Source: Novosphingobium sp. RL4 (GTDB lineage: Bacteria; Pseudomonadota; Alphaproteobacteria; Sphingomonadales; Sphingomonadaceae). Taken from it: DNA of 64,000 nt. The translations under genes were made by a program, and so were the position numbers. Under the pieces are notes generated by a model. That model was not told where the DNA came from and did no database searches. It worked only from the letters and a program-made list of their open reading frames with translations. The stretch lies in NCBI RefSeq assembly GCF_035658495.1, contig NZ_CP141944.1:1390001-1454000 (forward strand), read 5' to 3'. Within the stretch, counting starts at the first letter, position 1, and the number at the start of each line of letters is the position of its first letter. Shown in pieces: positions 32,297 to 41,969 of the stretch.

Positions 32297-34261
32297 ATGA
32301 TCGCGGAACTCGGACTTGCAGCGCTTTGGCTGGCCGCTGCACTCGCTGGCCTGCAACTGATCGCGGGTGCTCTTTCGCTGACGGCGCGCGGGGCATCGCT
32401 GGCGGGCATCGTGCGTCCCGTCGCCGTCGTGCAGGGCCTTCTGGCTCTCGTTGCCTTCATGGCCCTCGTCGACCTGTTCGCTTCCACCGACCTTTCGGTG
32501 AAGCTGGTGGCGATGAACTCGCATTCGATGAAGCCGCTGATCTTCAAGATCGCCGGAACCTGGGGTAACCACGAGGGCTCGATGCTGCTCTGGGTCACCG
32601 TCATGGGTGTGGCTGGTGGGTTCGTGGCGCTCGTGGAGAAGCGGCTGCCGGAGCCGACCATGCTGGCGACGCTCGCGGGGCAGGCTTTCGTCAGCCTCGG
32701 CTTCTATGCCTTCCTGCTGATCGCCTCGAATCCGTTCGAACGGCTCTTGCCGGTTCCGCAGGAGGGCAATGGACTCAACCCGCTGCTTCAGGATCTCGGC
32801 CTCGCGTTCCATCCGCCCACGCTCTATCTCGGCTACGTCGGTCTGTCCGTTGCCTTCAGCTTCGCGATCGGCGCGCTCGTCACCCGGGAAGTCGGCCCTG
32901 CCTTTGCAAGGGCTATGCGCCCGTGGGTACTCGGCGCTTGGATTTTCCTGACGGTCGGCATTACGGCCGGCTCCTACTGGGCCTATTACGAGCTTGGCTG
33001 GGGCGGCTGGTGGTTCTGGGATCCGGTCGAAAACGCCTCGTTGATGCCATGGCTGGCGGCGACAGCCTTGCTCCATTCGGTCAGCGTGCTGGCAGCGCGC
33101 AATGCGCTGCGCGCCTGGACGATGATGCTCGGGGTGGTGGCGTTCTCGATGTCGATGATCGGCACTTTCCTCGTGCGCTCAGGCATTCTGACCAGCGTCC
33201 ATGCTTTCGCGGTCGACCCCGAGCGCGGATCTTTCATCCTTGCGCTGCTGGCGATCAATATCGGCGGAGCGCTCATCTTGTTTGCCCTGCGCGCGGCGAC
33301 CGTGACCGAAGGCGAGCGCTTTGCCGTCGTCAGCCGCGAGGGCGCTCTCGTGTTCAACAACGTCATGCTTTCGGCGATTCTCGGCATCGTCCTGTTCGGC
33401 ACGCTCTATCCGCTGGTGGCCGAGGCGATGGGTGCGAAAGTCTCCGTCGGGCCGCCCTATTTCAATCCGATGGGCGCGCTTTTCGCGGTTCCGATGCTGA
33501 TCGTGCTGATGGTGGGGCCGCTGCTGCGCTGGAGGCGCGATTCGTTCCCGCGCATCGGCAAGACTCTGGTGATCCCGGCCATGCTGATCGTTGCGGGAAT
33601 GATTGCCATGGTGGCGATCGGCGGTGTCTCGTTGTTGTCGACGCTGGGCTTCGCGCTGGCGCTCGGCCTGGGATGGGCCAGCGTCCTGCCGCTCAAGGGG
33701 CGGAACCTGCGCCGCACGCCGTTGCCGGTCTGGGGCATGGTGGTGGCGCATTTCGGTATTGCCGTGTCGCTACTGGGGATGAGCTGCGAAAGCGCGTTCT
33801 CGATCGAGAAGCTTGTCGCGGTGAAGGCCGGCGACGTTACCGAAGTCGGCCCGTGGCAGGTGAAACTCGATACCGTGGAACCGGTGGCAGGGCCGAACTG
33901 GACGGCGCTCGAAGCGCGGCTGCTCGTGCGCTATGGCGATACCGGGCGGGTGATTCAGATCGATCCGCAATCGCGCAGTTTCTGGGCGCCGCCGCAGCAG
34001 ACCAGCGAATCGGCATTGCTGACGCGCTGGAACGGGCAGCTTTATGCGGTTCTGGGCGGAGAAGCCGAGGATGGGCGCTGGCAGCTTCGCTTGTGGTGGA
34101 AACCTTTCGTGACGATGATCTGGCTTGGCGGTCTGATGATTGCGCTGGGCGGCTTCCTGGCCCTGCTTGGCCGCGTGGCGAGCGACCTTCGCCGTATCTT
34201 CGCCCGTGACAAGATCGCGTACCGCCGCGAACGTCAGGCCCAGCTGGGAGAGCGCTCATGA
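32297..34261 (+). CDS. ccmF: heme lyase subunit CcmF
   Basis: 654 residues, about fifteen hydrophobic segments. The heme-handling motif WGGWWFWDPVENASLMPW is near residue 235, with conserved His residues in the flanking loops (LAFHPPTLYLGY). It ligates heme to apocytochrome c with CcmH/I. The stop overlaps the ccmG start. Confidence 0.96.
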   Translation: MIAELGLAALWLAAALAGLQLIAGALSLTARGASLAGIVRPVAVVQGLLALVAFMALVDLFASTDLSVKLVAMNSHSMKPLIFKIAGTWGNHEGSMLLWVTVMGVAGGFVALVEKRLPEPTMLATLAGQAFVSLGFYAFLLIASNPFERLLPVPQEGNGLNPLLQDLGLAFHPPTLYLGYVGLSVAFSFAIGALVTREVGPAFARAMRPWVLGAWIFLTVGITAGSYWAYYELGWGGWWFWDPVENASLMPWLAATALLHSVSVLAARNALRAWTMMLGVVAFSMSMIGTFLVRSGILTSVHAFAVDPERGSFILALLAINIGGALILFALRAATVTEGERFAVVSREGALVFNNVMLSAILGIVLFGTLYPLVAEAMGAKVSVGPPYFNPMGALFAVPMLIVLMVGPLLRWRRDSFPRIGKTLVIPAMLIVAGMIAMVAIGGVSLLSTLGFALALGLGWASVLPLKGRNLRRTPLPVWGMVVAHFGIAVSLLGMSCESAFSIEKLVAVKAGDVTEVGPWQVKLDTVEPVAGPNWTALEARLLVRYGDTGRVIQIDPQSRSFWAPPQQTSESALLTRWNGQLYAVLGGEAEDGRWQLRLWWKPFVTMIWLGGLMIALGGFLALLGRVASDLRRIFARDKIAYRRERQAQLGERS

Positions 34262-34809
34262 GCGAACCGTCCGCCAAGGCGCCTCGCTGGGCGATCTGGC
34301 TGCCTCTGGCGCTGTTCGTGGCGTTCGTGGCGCTTGTCATGCTCGGGCTCTATCGCCCGGCCGACAAGACCGTGGCCAGCACGCTTGTCGGCAAGCCGAT
34401 GCCGGCGTTCTCCCTGCCCGCGGCATTGCCGGATCGGCCTGGACTGAACAGTGCGGATATGGCTGACGGCAAGCCCCATCTCGTCAACATCTTCGCCTCC
34501 TGGTGCATTCCCTGCCGTGTCGAGGCGCCGCAACTGGGAGCCTTGGCCCGGGCCGGAGTCCCGATCGAGGGCATATCGGTGAGGGACAGCACCGAGGCGT
34601 TGCAAGGGTTCCTCAAGGAAAACGGCGATCCCTACAAGCGGGTCGGCGCGGATGACGACGGCAAGGTGCAGTTGTCGCTCGGTTCGTCAGGCGTGCCTGA
34701 GACTTACGTGATCGATGGCAAGGGCGTGATCCGCTACCAGCACATCGGCGAAATCAGGCCGGACCAGATCCCGCTGATTCTCGAAAAGCTCAAGGAAGCG
34801 AGCCAGTGA
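34258..34809 (+). CDS. ccmG: thioredoxin-like CcmG/DsbE
   Basis: 183 residues. An N-terminal membrane anchor and a thioredoxin fold with active site WCIPC (rather than the commoner WCxPC with Gly or Pro), and the CcmG-type GVPETYVIDGKG loop. It reduces apocytochrome c cysteines via CcmH. It overlaps both neighbours by four bases. Confidence 0.94.
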   Translation: MSEPSAKAPRWAIWLPLALFVAFVALVMLGLYRPADKTVASTLVGKPMPAFSLPAALPDRPGLNSADMADGKPHLVNIFASWCIPCRVEAPQLGALARAGVPIEGISVRDSTEALQGFLKENGDPYKRVGADDDGKVQLSLGSSGVPETYVIDGKGVIRYQHIGEIRPDQIPLILEKLKEASQ

Positions 34810-35243
34810 CCCGTTTCTTCGCGGCATTGCTGCTGACACTGGTCATGTGGACCGCCTTGCCCGCGGCGGCGCAGGAGGAGCAGTCCACCGCGCCTTATGC
34901 CTATCGCCAGCTTGACGATCCCGCAAAGGAACAACAGGCCCAGACGTTGATGGAAACGCTGCGCTGCCTGCAGTGCCAGGGACAGTCGATCGCCGATTCG
35001 GACGCACCCATCGCCGGTTCCATGCGCTCGCTCGTGCGGGAGCGGATCGCCGCCGGGGAGGACCCCGAAGCGATTCGCGGCTGGCTGATCGAACGCTACG
35101 GAGACTATGTCAGTTATGCCCCGCAACTGACGGCGCTGACCTGGCCGTTGTTTGCAGTGCCGCTGTTCCTGTTGGCGCTGGCGGCATTGCTGCTACGCAA
35201 ACGGTTCCGACGGGGCGGCCCGGTGCCGGGAGATTCGCTGTGA
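34806..35243 (+). CDS. ccmH: cytochrome c maturation protein CcmH
   Basis: 145 residues. Signal peptide ending AAAQ, then the LRCLQCQGQSIADSDAPIA motif (RCxxC) that exchanges disulfides with apocytochrome c, MRSLVRERIAAGEDPEAIRGWLIERYGDYV, and a C-terminal transmembrane helix. The usual Pro of LRCPxC is replaced by Leu. Confidence 0.95.
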   Translation: MTRFFAALLLTLVMWTALPAAAQEEQSTAPYAYRQLDDPAKEQQAQTLMETLRCLQCQGQSIADSDAPIAGSMRSLVRERIAAGEDPEAIRGWLIERYGDYVSYAPQLTALTWPLFAVPLFLLALAALLLRKRFRRGGPVPGDSL

Positions 35244-35908
35244 CCTGGGTCTTCGTCGCGCTGCTCGCGATCGTTTCCTTTGTGCTGATCGTGTTCGTGT
35301 TCAAGGCGCCGAGGGGCGGGCGTGAGGCCATTGCTGCCGCACTGATGCTGGGGATTGCGGGCTATGCCGCGCAGGGGCGCCCCAGCGAGCCCGGCGCACC
35401 CAAGGAGGCGGCCGAGGCGCAGGACACCGAGGCCGGCGAATTCTTCGTGGAGGCGCGCGGCAAGCTGAGCCGCGAGGGCATCCCGACGAGCAATCGCTGG
35501 GTGGTGATTTCCGACGGCCTTGCCCGCAACGGTCACTACATCGACGCCGCCGGCCTGCTGCGCGGCGCGATCGAGGACGATCCCAGGAATTCTGAGGGCT
35601 GGCTGGCGCTCGGTAACGTGCTCGTCGCCCACTCGGAAGGCGTACTGACACCGGCCTCGCTCTATGCCTATCGCCAGGCGGGAGCGGCCGATCCGAAGGC
35701 GCCGGGGCCTCCCTACTTCCTCGGCCTTGCCATGGCGCAGTCCGGAAAGCTGCCGGAAGCGCGGGCGCTCTGGGCCGATCTTCTCGAACACGCTCCGGCC
35801 GATGCCGGTTGGCGCGGCCCGCTGGCGGAGCAATTGCAGCGGCTGGACGCCTTCATTGCCAGCCAGTCCTCCGGGCAGAATCCCGAGGACATGTCGGCCC
35901 GCCCATGA
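35240..35908 (+). CDS. ccmI: cytochrome c maturation TPR protein CcmI
   Basis: 222 residues from a GTG overlapping the ccmH stop. Two N-terminal hydrophobic segments (WVFVALLAIVSFVLIVFVF and AALMLGIAGYAA) are followed by a TPR region (GHYIDAAGLLRGAIEDDPRNSEGWLALGNVL; SGKLPEARALWADLLEHAP). It chaperones apocytochrome c. Shorter than the fused CcmI of other proteobacteria. Last ccm gene. Confidence 0.88.
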   Translation: MTWVFVALLAIVSFVLIVFVFKAPRGGREAIAAALMLGIAGYAAQGRPSEPGAPKEAAEAQDTEAGEFFVEARGKLSREGIPTSNRWVVISDGLARNGHYIDAAGLLRGAIEDDPRNSEGWLALGNVLVAHSEGVLTPASLYAYRQAGAADPKAPGPPYFLGLAMAQSGKLPEARALWADLLEHAPADAGWRGPLAEQLQRLDAFIASQSSGQNPEDMSARP

Positions 35909-36013
35909 ACGCAGCGCTAACGGTCGTTGCTAGGCTCTTATCATGCTGCTAACGGCGGGCGCTTGTCGGGGCGGTGAAATGCTGACGCGACAAGTCCATT
36001 ACGGGGCGCTGGA

Positions 36014-37972
36014 ATGAGTGATGCAAGTTCGGACACGGCTGTCGTTCCGACGGTGATCGATCCGGCGACGGGGCGCAAAGCCCCCGCCGCCGGGGGACAT
36101 GGTTCCGGCAATATAACCAAGCTCGCACTTGGCGCCGTTGGCGTCGTGTTCGGCGACATCGGCACCAGCCCGCTCTATGCGTTCCGCGAAACGTTCGTCG
36201 GCCCGCATCCGCTGGCGATCGATGAACTCCATATTCTCGGCGTGGTCAGCCTGATCTTCTGGTCGATGACGCTGGTGGTTTCGGTCCAGTACGTCGGTAT
36301 CCTCATGCGGGCGGACAACAAGGGGCAGGGCGGAAGCCTCGCGCTTGTTGCGCTGATTTCCGGCGCGATCCGCAAGTCCCGCTATGGCCCGCTGGTCGTC
36401 CTGCTCGGCGTCTTCGCGACTTCGCTGTTCTACGGCGATTCGATGATTACGCCTGCGGTTTCCGTGCTTTCGGCGGTCGAGGGTCTTACCGTGGTCGAAT
36501 CGCGGCTGGCACCGCTGGTACTTCCCATCGCGCTGGTGCTGCTGATCGCGCTCTTCGTGATCCAGAAGAGCGGCACCGCCAAGGTCGGCGCGCTCTTCGC
36601 GCCGGTCATGGTGGTCTACTTCGCCGTGCTTGCCGTGCTCGGCATCTATCATCTCGTGCAGATGCCTTCGGTGCTGGTGGCGCTGAACCCGTGGTACGCG
36701 ATCCAGTTCTTCATGACCGACAAGGTGCTGGGTTTCCTGGCGCTCGGCTCGGTCGTGCTGGCCGTTACCGGGGCCGAGGCGCTCTATTCCGACATGGGCC
36801 ACTTCGGGCGCGGCCCGCTGCGGCTGTCGTGGTTCGGCGTGGTCATGCCCTGCCTGCTGATAAACTACTTCGGCCAGGCGGCGATGATCCTCGGACTGGA
36901 CGATTCTGCGGCGGCAGAGGCGATGAAGAACCCGTTCTTCAATCTCGCTCCCGAAAACCTGCGCCTGCCGCTGGTGATTCTCGCGACCTGCGCTACCTTC
37001 ATCGCCAGCCAAGCGGTGATTTCGGGTGCGTTCTCGATCACCCACCAGGCCATGCAACTCGGCTTCATCCCGCGCCTCTCGACTCGCCATACCAGCGAGC
37101 ACGAGGTCGGGCAGATCTATATCCCGTTCGTGAACTGGGCCCTGATGACCGGCGTGATCGTGCTGGTACTGGTGTTCCAGAATTCGTCGAACCTTGCGTC
37201 CGCCTACGGTATCGCCGTTACGGGTGCGATGCTGATCGACACCTGCCTCATGGCCGTGCTGCTGATCGTGCTGTGGCGCTGGAAGCTTTGGCTGGCGGTG
37301 CCCGTCATCGTCACCTTCTTCGTGGTCGACGGGGCCTACTTCGCCGCCAATGCCACCAAGGTGCCGGATGGCGGCTGGTTCCCGCTGCTGATCGGCGGCA
37401 TCGCCTTCACCTTGCTGACGACGTGGAACAAGGGCCGCCGCCTCATGCGCGACCGCATGACCGAGGCAGCGCTGCCGCTCAACGTCTTTGCCAAGAGCGC
37501 CCACGGTTCTGCCGCGCGGGTACCGGGGACGGCGATTTTCATGGCCTCCAGCAACGCCGGTGTGCCTTCGGCGCTGCTTCACAACATCAAGCACAACAAG
37601 GTGCTGCATGAACGCGTGGTGGTTCTGACGGTCGAAGTGCAGGACGTGCCTTATGTCGAGCCTGCTGAGCGCTACTCGGTGACCGACCTTGGGCAGGGCT
37701 TCTATCGCATGACGCTGCGCTACGGCTTCATGGAAGAGACGGACATTCCGGCCGCGCTTGCCCACTCCGAACTGTGCGGCGGCCCGTTCGAGATGATGAA
37801 GACCAGCTTCTTCCTCTCCCGTCAGACGCTGGTGCCTTCGGCCAAGCCCGGCATGGCGATCTGGCGGGAGAAGCTCTTCGCCTGGATGATGCGCAACGCC
37901 GCCAGTGCCATGGAATTCTTCCGCCTGCCCACCAATCGCGTGGTCGAACTGGGCAGTCAGCTCGAAATCTGA
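36014..37972 (+). CDS. kup: Kup-family potassium uptake transporter
   Basis: 652 residues, about twelve transmembrane segments in the first 460, then a cytoplasmic domain. [21 protein letters not shown] and [16 protein letters not shown] are Kup signatures. Low-affinity K+/H+ symport. It is monocistronic after the ccm cluster. Confidence 0.95.
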   Translation: MSDASSDTAVVPTVIDPATGRKAPAAGGHGSGNITKLALGAVGVVFGDIGTSPLYAFRETFVGPHPLAIDELHILGVVSLIFWSMTLVVSVQYVGILMRADNKGQGGSLALVALISGAIRKSRYGPLVVLLGVFATSLFYGDSMITPAVSVLSAVEGLTVVESRLAPLVLPIALVLLIALFVIQKSGTAKVGALFAPVMVVYFAVLAVLGIYHLVQMPSVLVALNPWYAIQFFMTDKVLGFLALGSVVLAVTGAEALYSDMGHFGRGPLRLSWFGVVMPCLLINYFGQAAMILGLDDSAAAEAMKNPFFNLAPENLRLPLVILATCATFIASQAVISGAFSITHQAMQLGFIPRLSTRHTSEHEVGQIYIPFVNWALMTGVIVLVLVFQNSSNLASAYGIAVTGAMLIDTCLMAVLLIVLWRWKLWLAVPVIVTFFVVDGAYFAANATKVPDGGWFPLLIGGIAFTLLTTWNKGRRLMRDRMTEAALPLNVFAKSAHGSAARVPGTAIFMASSNAGVPSALLHNIKHNKVLHERVVVLTVEVQDVPYVEPAERYSVTDLGQGFYRMTLRYGFMEETDIPAALAHSELCGGPFEMMKTSFFLSRQTLVPSAKPGMAIWREKLFAWMMRNAASAMEFFRLPTNRVVELGSQLEI

Positions 37973-38041
37973 CGGGAATTTTGTCATTATCCCGTGTTCT
38001 GATCGTGTTAGCTTTCGCGCAAACGATCTGGAGCCGGGACG

Positions 38042-39151
38042 ATGAACTTCTTGTTTGGCTTGCTGCTCGCACCCTCATCGGCGGGATTCGTTCCGCCTCC
38101 GCTACCCGTGATCGACACGGTCGGCGCGCGGGCTTCTGGAGGGCCGAGCCTTGCAGGCTGGGCGCCGGGACCGGTGACCTGCAACGACGGCACGCCGGTT
38201 GACACGGCCGGGCTGGTCCATCCTTTGAAGGGTCTGTGGCGCGATTCCATGGCGCGCGGAGGCGTGACCCTGCGCTTCGATATCGACGCCTCGGGCCGGG
38301 CGATTTCGATCGAGGACCGTTATTCTCCCGGCACCGACCTCGGCCCGGCATTGGCGGCGAGCCATTTCCCGGCGGCGGCGCGCGAAGGGTGCTCGATTAC
38401 CTTCACGCCGAAAGAGATACCGATCGCAGCAGCCACGATCGCCGATCTCGCGGCTTATACGATGGACCCGATTTCAGGTCGATTGCCGGGACAGGGTTGG
38501 AGCCGCTTGTGGGGAGAGGGGGACTGCATGGAGCGTCCGCGGCCCCAGGTTCTCACACGCGCCTACCCGGACTTTCGCAAAGTACCTGCGAAGCCCGGTG
38601 TGCGGGAGTGGGCACTGGTCTCCTATGACCTCGATGCAAATGGCAAGTCGGTCCATGCCCGCATCATGACGGGCAGCGGCAACCAGGCGCTCGAAAAAGA
38701 GTCCGTCAAAGCCGTCGCCAGATCGCGGTTTACCGGGGGAGCGCGGCAGGCCTGTCGTTTTCCCTACTGGCTGAAACCCGCCACGGTCCCGGCGCCGCCG
38801 ATGCCCGGCCCCGGCGATCAGCCGAAGAACGCGAGCTGTCCCGCGGAAAAGCAGTGGGCCGTTCCGCCTTCACTGCGTTTTCCGCCGGCTTATGGCCGCC
38901 GCCGTATCGAAGGCTGGGCGATCGTCGCCTACGATGTGGCCCCATGGGGCGCTATCGGTAATGCCAGGGTGGTGCAGACGCAGCCTTCCGACGCTTTCGG
39001 GCGGCAGGCGCTCCAGATGCTGCAGCAGGCGAAGCTGGCAAGTTCGCCGCAAGGCGCGACGGGTTGCGTCGCGCGGGTCAGGTTCGCGATGGAACCGCAG
39101 GCCGGCTCCCGGACAGATGCAGATGCCGTGGAGCCGGAAACGGAATTCTGA
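38042..39151 (+). CDS. exported protein with repeated TonB_C-like domains
   Basis: 369 residues. A short hydrophobic N-terminus (MNFLFGLLLAPSSAGFV) may be a signal sequence. Three degenerate beta-alpha-beta units follow, each resembling a TonB C-terminal domain: VTLRFDIDASGRAISIEDRY (about 77-115), REWALVSYDLDANGKSVHAR (about 195-235) and GWAIVAYDVAPWGAIGNARV (about 295-345), each ending in an A/C-R-F strand. There is no proline-rich spanner as in real TonB. Paired Cys suggest periplasmic disulfides. Function unknown. Confidence 0.7.
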   Translation: MNFLFGLLLAPSSAGFVPPPLPVIDTVGARASGGPSLAGWAPGPVTCNDGTPVDTAGLVHPLKGLWRDSMARGGVTLRFDIDASGRAISIEDRYSPGTDLGPALAASHFPAAAREGCSITFTPKEIPIAAATIADLAAYTMDPISGRLPGQGWSRLWGEGDCMERPRPQVLTRAYPDFRKVPAKPGVREWALVSYDLDANGKSVHARIMTGSGNQALEKESVKAVARSRFTGGARQACRFPYWLKPATVPAPPMPGPGDQPKNASCPAEKQWAVPPSLRFPPAYGRRRIEGWAIVAYDVAPWGAIGNARVVQTQPSDAFGRQALQMLQQAKLASSPQGATGCVARVRFAMEPQAGSRTDADAVEPETEF

Positions 39152-39163
39152 ATCGCGGCCCGC

Positions 39164-39817
39164 TCAGTCGTGCGGCGGATTCTCGATCACTTCTTCCTTG
39201 GCGGCCTCGCCCATCCCGTGCTTGAGCACCATGGGAAGCTGGGAGAAGGTGAAAACGAATGAAAGCACCGTGAATCCCCAGAGCTTTGCCTGAAGCCAGG
39301 TTTCGAAGCTCACGCTGAAGACCAGTGCCGTGTTCAGCGCTGCGAGCAGCAGGAAGAACCAGGCCCAGTTGCGTGAAAGCTTCAGCCATCCTTCCTCGGT
39401 CAGACCTTCGAAGGCGGACTGGAGGAGATACTTCAGCATGGCCTTCCCGCGCATCAGGCCGAAGAACAGCACGCCCGCAAACATCAGGTAGACGGCGGTG
39501 GGCTTGATCTGGATCCAGAAGGCGTCGTGGAACACCACGGTCAGCGCGCCAAATCCGACGATCAGCACCGTCGTCAGCCAGAGCATCGGCGAGATATGGC
39601 CGAGCCGCCATTTCGAGATGCCCAGCGCGATCACGGTGGCGACCATGAAGGCGATAGTGCCCTTGATGACGGCGGAAACGGTGCCGATGGTACTGCCTTC
39701 GCCGGCTGGAGAAAAGTGCCGGTAGGCGAGGAAGAAGACCAGCAGCGGTCCAAAATCGACGACGAGGTTGACCCAGCTCGACTTAGGCTTTTCCGCGGAG
39801 GTGGTGTGGGCGTTCAT
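39164..39817 (-). CDS. yciB: inner membrane septation protein YciB/IspZ
   Basis: 217 residues, five to six transmembrane segments. VDFGPLLVFFLAYRH, FWIQIKPTAVYLMFAGVLFFGL and LSRNWAWFFLLLAALN are YciB signatures. Linked to cell-envelope integrity and septation in other bacteria. The start overlaps the ftsY stop (TGATG); last gene of dapF-mtaB-ftsY-yciB. Confidence 0.93.
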   Translation of the reverse strand: MNAHTTSAEKPKSSWVNLVVDFGPLLVFFLAYRHFSPAGEGSTIGTVSAVIKGTIAFMVATVIALGISKWRLGHISPMLWLTTVLIVGFGALTVVFHDAFWIQIKPTAVYLMFAGVLFFGLMRGKAMLKYLLQSAFEGLTEEGWLKLSRNWAWFFLLLAALNTALVFSVSFETWLQAKLWGFTVLSFVFTFSQLPMVLKHGMGEAAKEEVIENPPHD

Positions 39818-40758
39818 CAGGCGATTCCGGCGATGACCCGTGCCAGCAGGTCCGGGTTGAAGGGGCGCAAGTCGTCGATCTTCTCGCCGACGCCGATGGC
39901 GTGGATGGGCAGGCCGTATTGCTCCGCCGCCGCGACGAGGACGCCGCCGCGTGCGGTGCCGTCCAGCTTGGTCATGATGAGGCCGGAGACGCCCGCCACT
40001 TCCTTGAAAATCTCGATCTGCGAGAGCGCGTTCTGGCCGTTGGTGGCGTCGAGCACGAGCACCACGTCATGCGGTGCCTCGGGATTGAGGCGGCCGAGCA
40101 CGCGGCGGATCTTGGACAGTTCGTCCATCAGCTCGCGCTTGTTCTGGAGGCGGCCGGCGGTATCGACGATCAAAGCGTCGATACCCTGGTCGGTCGCGGC
40201 CTTGACCGCATCGAACACGATCGACGCAGGGTCGCCGCCCTCGGGCCCCTTGATCAGCGGAATGCCGAGGCGGTCGGCCCAGACACCGAGCTGGCCGATT
40301 GCAGCGGCGCGGAAAGTGTCGCCCGCCGCCAGCATGACCGAATAATCCTGCTCCTGGAACAAGTGCGCCAGCTTGGCGATCGTGGTGGTCTTGCCCGAGC
40401 CGTTTACGCCGATCACGAGGATCACTTGCGGACGCGGGAAGGCGACGACATCGAGCGGCTTGGCGACCGGACGTAGAATCTCGGCGATCTCGCGGGCGAC
40501 CACTTCCATGATCGCGCGCTCATCGGCGTCACGCTCGAAGCGCTCTTCGGCAAGGCGGGTGCGTATGCGGGCGGCGGCGCGGGGGCCGAGGTCCGACATG
40601 ATCAGCGCGTCTTCGAGCGCATCGAGCTGTGCGTCGTCGAGCTTCGATTTACCGACGATGCCGGAGAGATTCTCGCTCAGGCGTTCGGAGGTCTTGCGAA
40701 AGCCGCCGAACAGGCGGTCGGACCAGTCGCGTTCAGCCTGCTGGCCTTCGGTACTCAT
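39817..40758 (-). CDS. ftsY: SRP receptor FtsY
   Basis: 313-residue receptor GTPase. A short acidic/polar A region (about 1-20) is followed by the NG domain: GVNGSGKTTTIAKLAHLF (P-loop), DTAGRLQNKRELMDEL, LDATNGQNAL and TKLDGTARGG. Pairs with Ffh (3753). It overlaps mtaB by four bases (ATGA). Confidence 0.96.
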   Translation of the reverse strand: MSTEGQQAERDWSDRLFGGFRKTSERLSENLSGIVGKSKLDDAQLDALEDALIMSDLGPRAAARIRTRLAEERFERDADERAIMEVVAREIAEILRPVAKPLDVVAFPRPQVILVIGVNGSGKTTTIAKLAHLFQEQDYSVMLAAGDTFRAAAIGQLGVWADRLGIPLIKGPEGGDPASIVFDAVKAATDQGIDALIVDTAGRLQNKRELMDELSKIRRVLGRLNPEAPHDVVLVLDATNGQNALSQIEIFKEVAGVSGLIMTKLDGTARGGVLVAAAEQYGLPIHAIGVGEKIDDLRPFNPDLLARVIAGIA

Positions 40759-41969
40759 GATTCCAGTATTCCTTCGACTACCCTTGCGGGCGTAACGCGG
40801 ATCAGCGCGCCGGGCTGCGCATGGGCAGGCAAGCGCACGGGCGCGAAGTTTTCCGCATGGCCTTTCCCACCTCTTTCGGCAAGCACGGATAGCGGGTGGC
40901 CGATGAGGCCGGCCAGCCAGCTCGCCCTGATTTCGGCGATCCTGTCGCGCAGCTGCGCGGCGCGCGCCTTGATCGCGGCGGGATCGACTTGCGGCATGCG
41001 CGCCGCCGGGGTGCCGGGGCGCTGCGAATAGGGAAAGACGTGACCGTGGACGACCTGCAGTTCGCCCAGGATGGAGAGATTGGCCGCGTGGGCCTCCTCG
41101 TCCTCTGTCGGGAACCCGGCGATAAGGTCGGCGCCGATGGCGATCTCGGGGCGGCGCGCGCGCAGGCTGGAGACGAGGCCGATGGCATCGGCGCGGGAAT
41201 GTCGGCGCTTCATGCGCTTGAGGATCAGGTCGTGGCCATGCTGGAGCGAGAGGTGGACATGCGGCATGATCCGCGCTTCGCCGACCAGCAGCTCGAACAG
41301 GGTCTCGTCCACTTCGGCGCCATCGATGGAGGAAAGGCGCAGGCGGGGCAGAGCGGGAAAGCGCGCGAGGATCGCTTCGCAGAGCGCGCCGAGGCGGGGG
41401 GCGCCGGCGCGATCAGTTCCCAGATCACTTCCCTGATCACTGGCCCAAGACGTGAGGTCCACGCCGGTCAGCACGATCTCGTTCACGCCGCTGTCGAGGT
41501 GGACCGCCACGTCGTGCAGCACCTCGGAGACGCTGCGCGAGCGGCTGGGGCCGCGGCCTTGCGGGATCACGCAGAACGTGCAGGCATGGTCGCAGCCGTT
41601 CTGCACTTGCACGAAACCGCGCGTATAGGCGCGGCGTTCGGCGGGGGCAGGTACGGCGGGCACGTTCCAGGCGCGTGGGTCGAGCTTGGCGGTGTTCGGA
41701 ACCAGGCCATCGACCTCGGGCATGGCTGCCAGCATCTCGCGCTCTACTTCGGCGGCGCAGCCGGTGACGATCAGGCGCGCGTCCGGCCGTTCCTTGCGAG
41801 CGCGGCGGATGGTCTGGCGGGTCTGGCGCACCGCTTCGGCCGTCACCGCGCAGGAATTGACGACCACGAGATCCCCATCGGCGTCGGACACGCCGCGCAA
41901 GAGCCCGCGCAGCGTTTCGCTTTCCGAAATGTTGAGGCGGCAGCCGAGCGAATGGACTTCGACGGTCAA
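40755..41969 (-). CDS. mtaB: tRNA t6A37 methylthiotransferase MtaB
   Basis: 404-residue radical-SAM enzyme producing ms2t6A37. The N-terminal UPF0004 domain has Cys at SLGCRLN, VVNSCAVTAEA and VTGCAAEVE; the radical-SAM cluster is CDHACTFCVIP (CxxxCxxC). HVHLSLQHGHDLILKRMKRRH and DLIAGFPTEDEE follow, with a TRAM-like C-terminus. The start is TTG 41969, overlapping the dapF stop; the upstream frame is dapF antisense sequence, not protein. Confidence 0.93.
   Translation of the reverse strand: MTVEVHSLGCRLNISESETLRGLLRGVSDADGDLVVVNSCAVTAEAVRQTRQTIRRARKERPDARLIVTGCAAEVEREMLAAMPEVDGLVPNTAKLDPRAWNVPAVPAPAERRAYTRGFVQVQNGCDHACTFCVIPQGRGPSRSRSVSEVLHDVAVHLDSGVNEIVLTGVDLTSWASDQGSDLGTDRAGAPRLGALCEAILARFPALPRLRLSSIDGAEVDETLFELLVGEARIMPHVHLSLQHGHDLILKRMKRRHSRADAIGLVSSLRARRPEIAIGADLIAGFPTEDEEAHAANLSILGELQVVHGHVFPYSQRPGTPAARMPQVDPAAIKARAAQLRDRIAEIRASWLAGLIGHPLSVLAERGGKGHAENFAPVRLPAHAQPGALIRVTPARVVEGILES

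Noticed and set aside
35999..37987. A 662-codon minus-strand frame opposite kup
   Set aside because: His/Arg-rich shadow of kup, no ribosome-binding site or motifs.
37973..37994. ACGGGA...TCCCGT dyad after kup as a terminator
   Set aside because: Only six pairs, large loop and no T-run after the stem.
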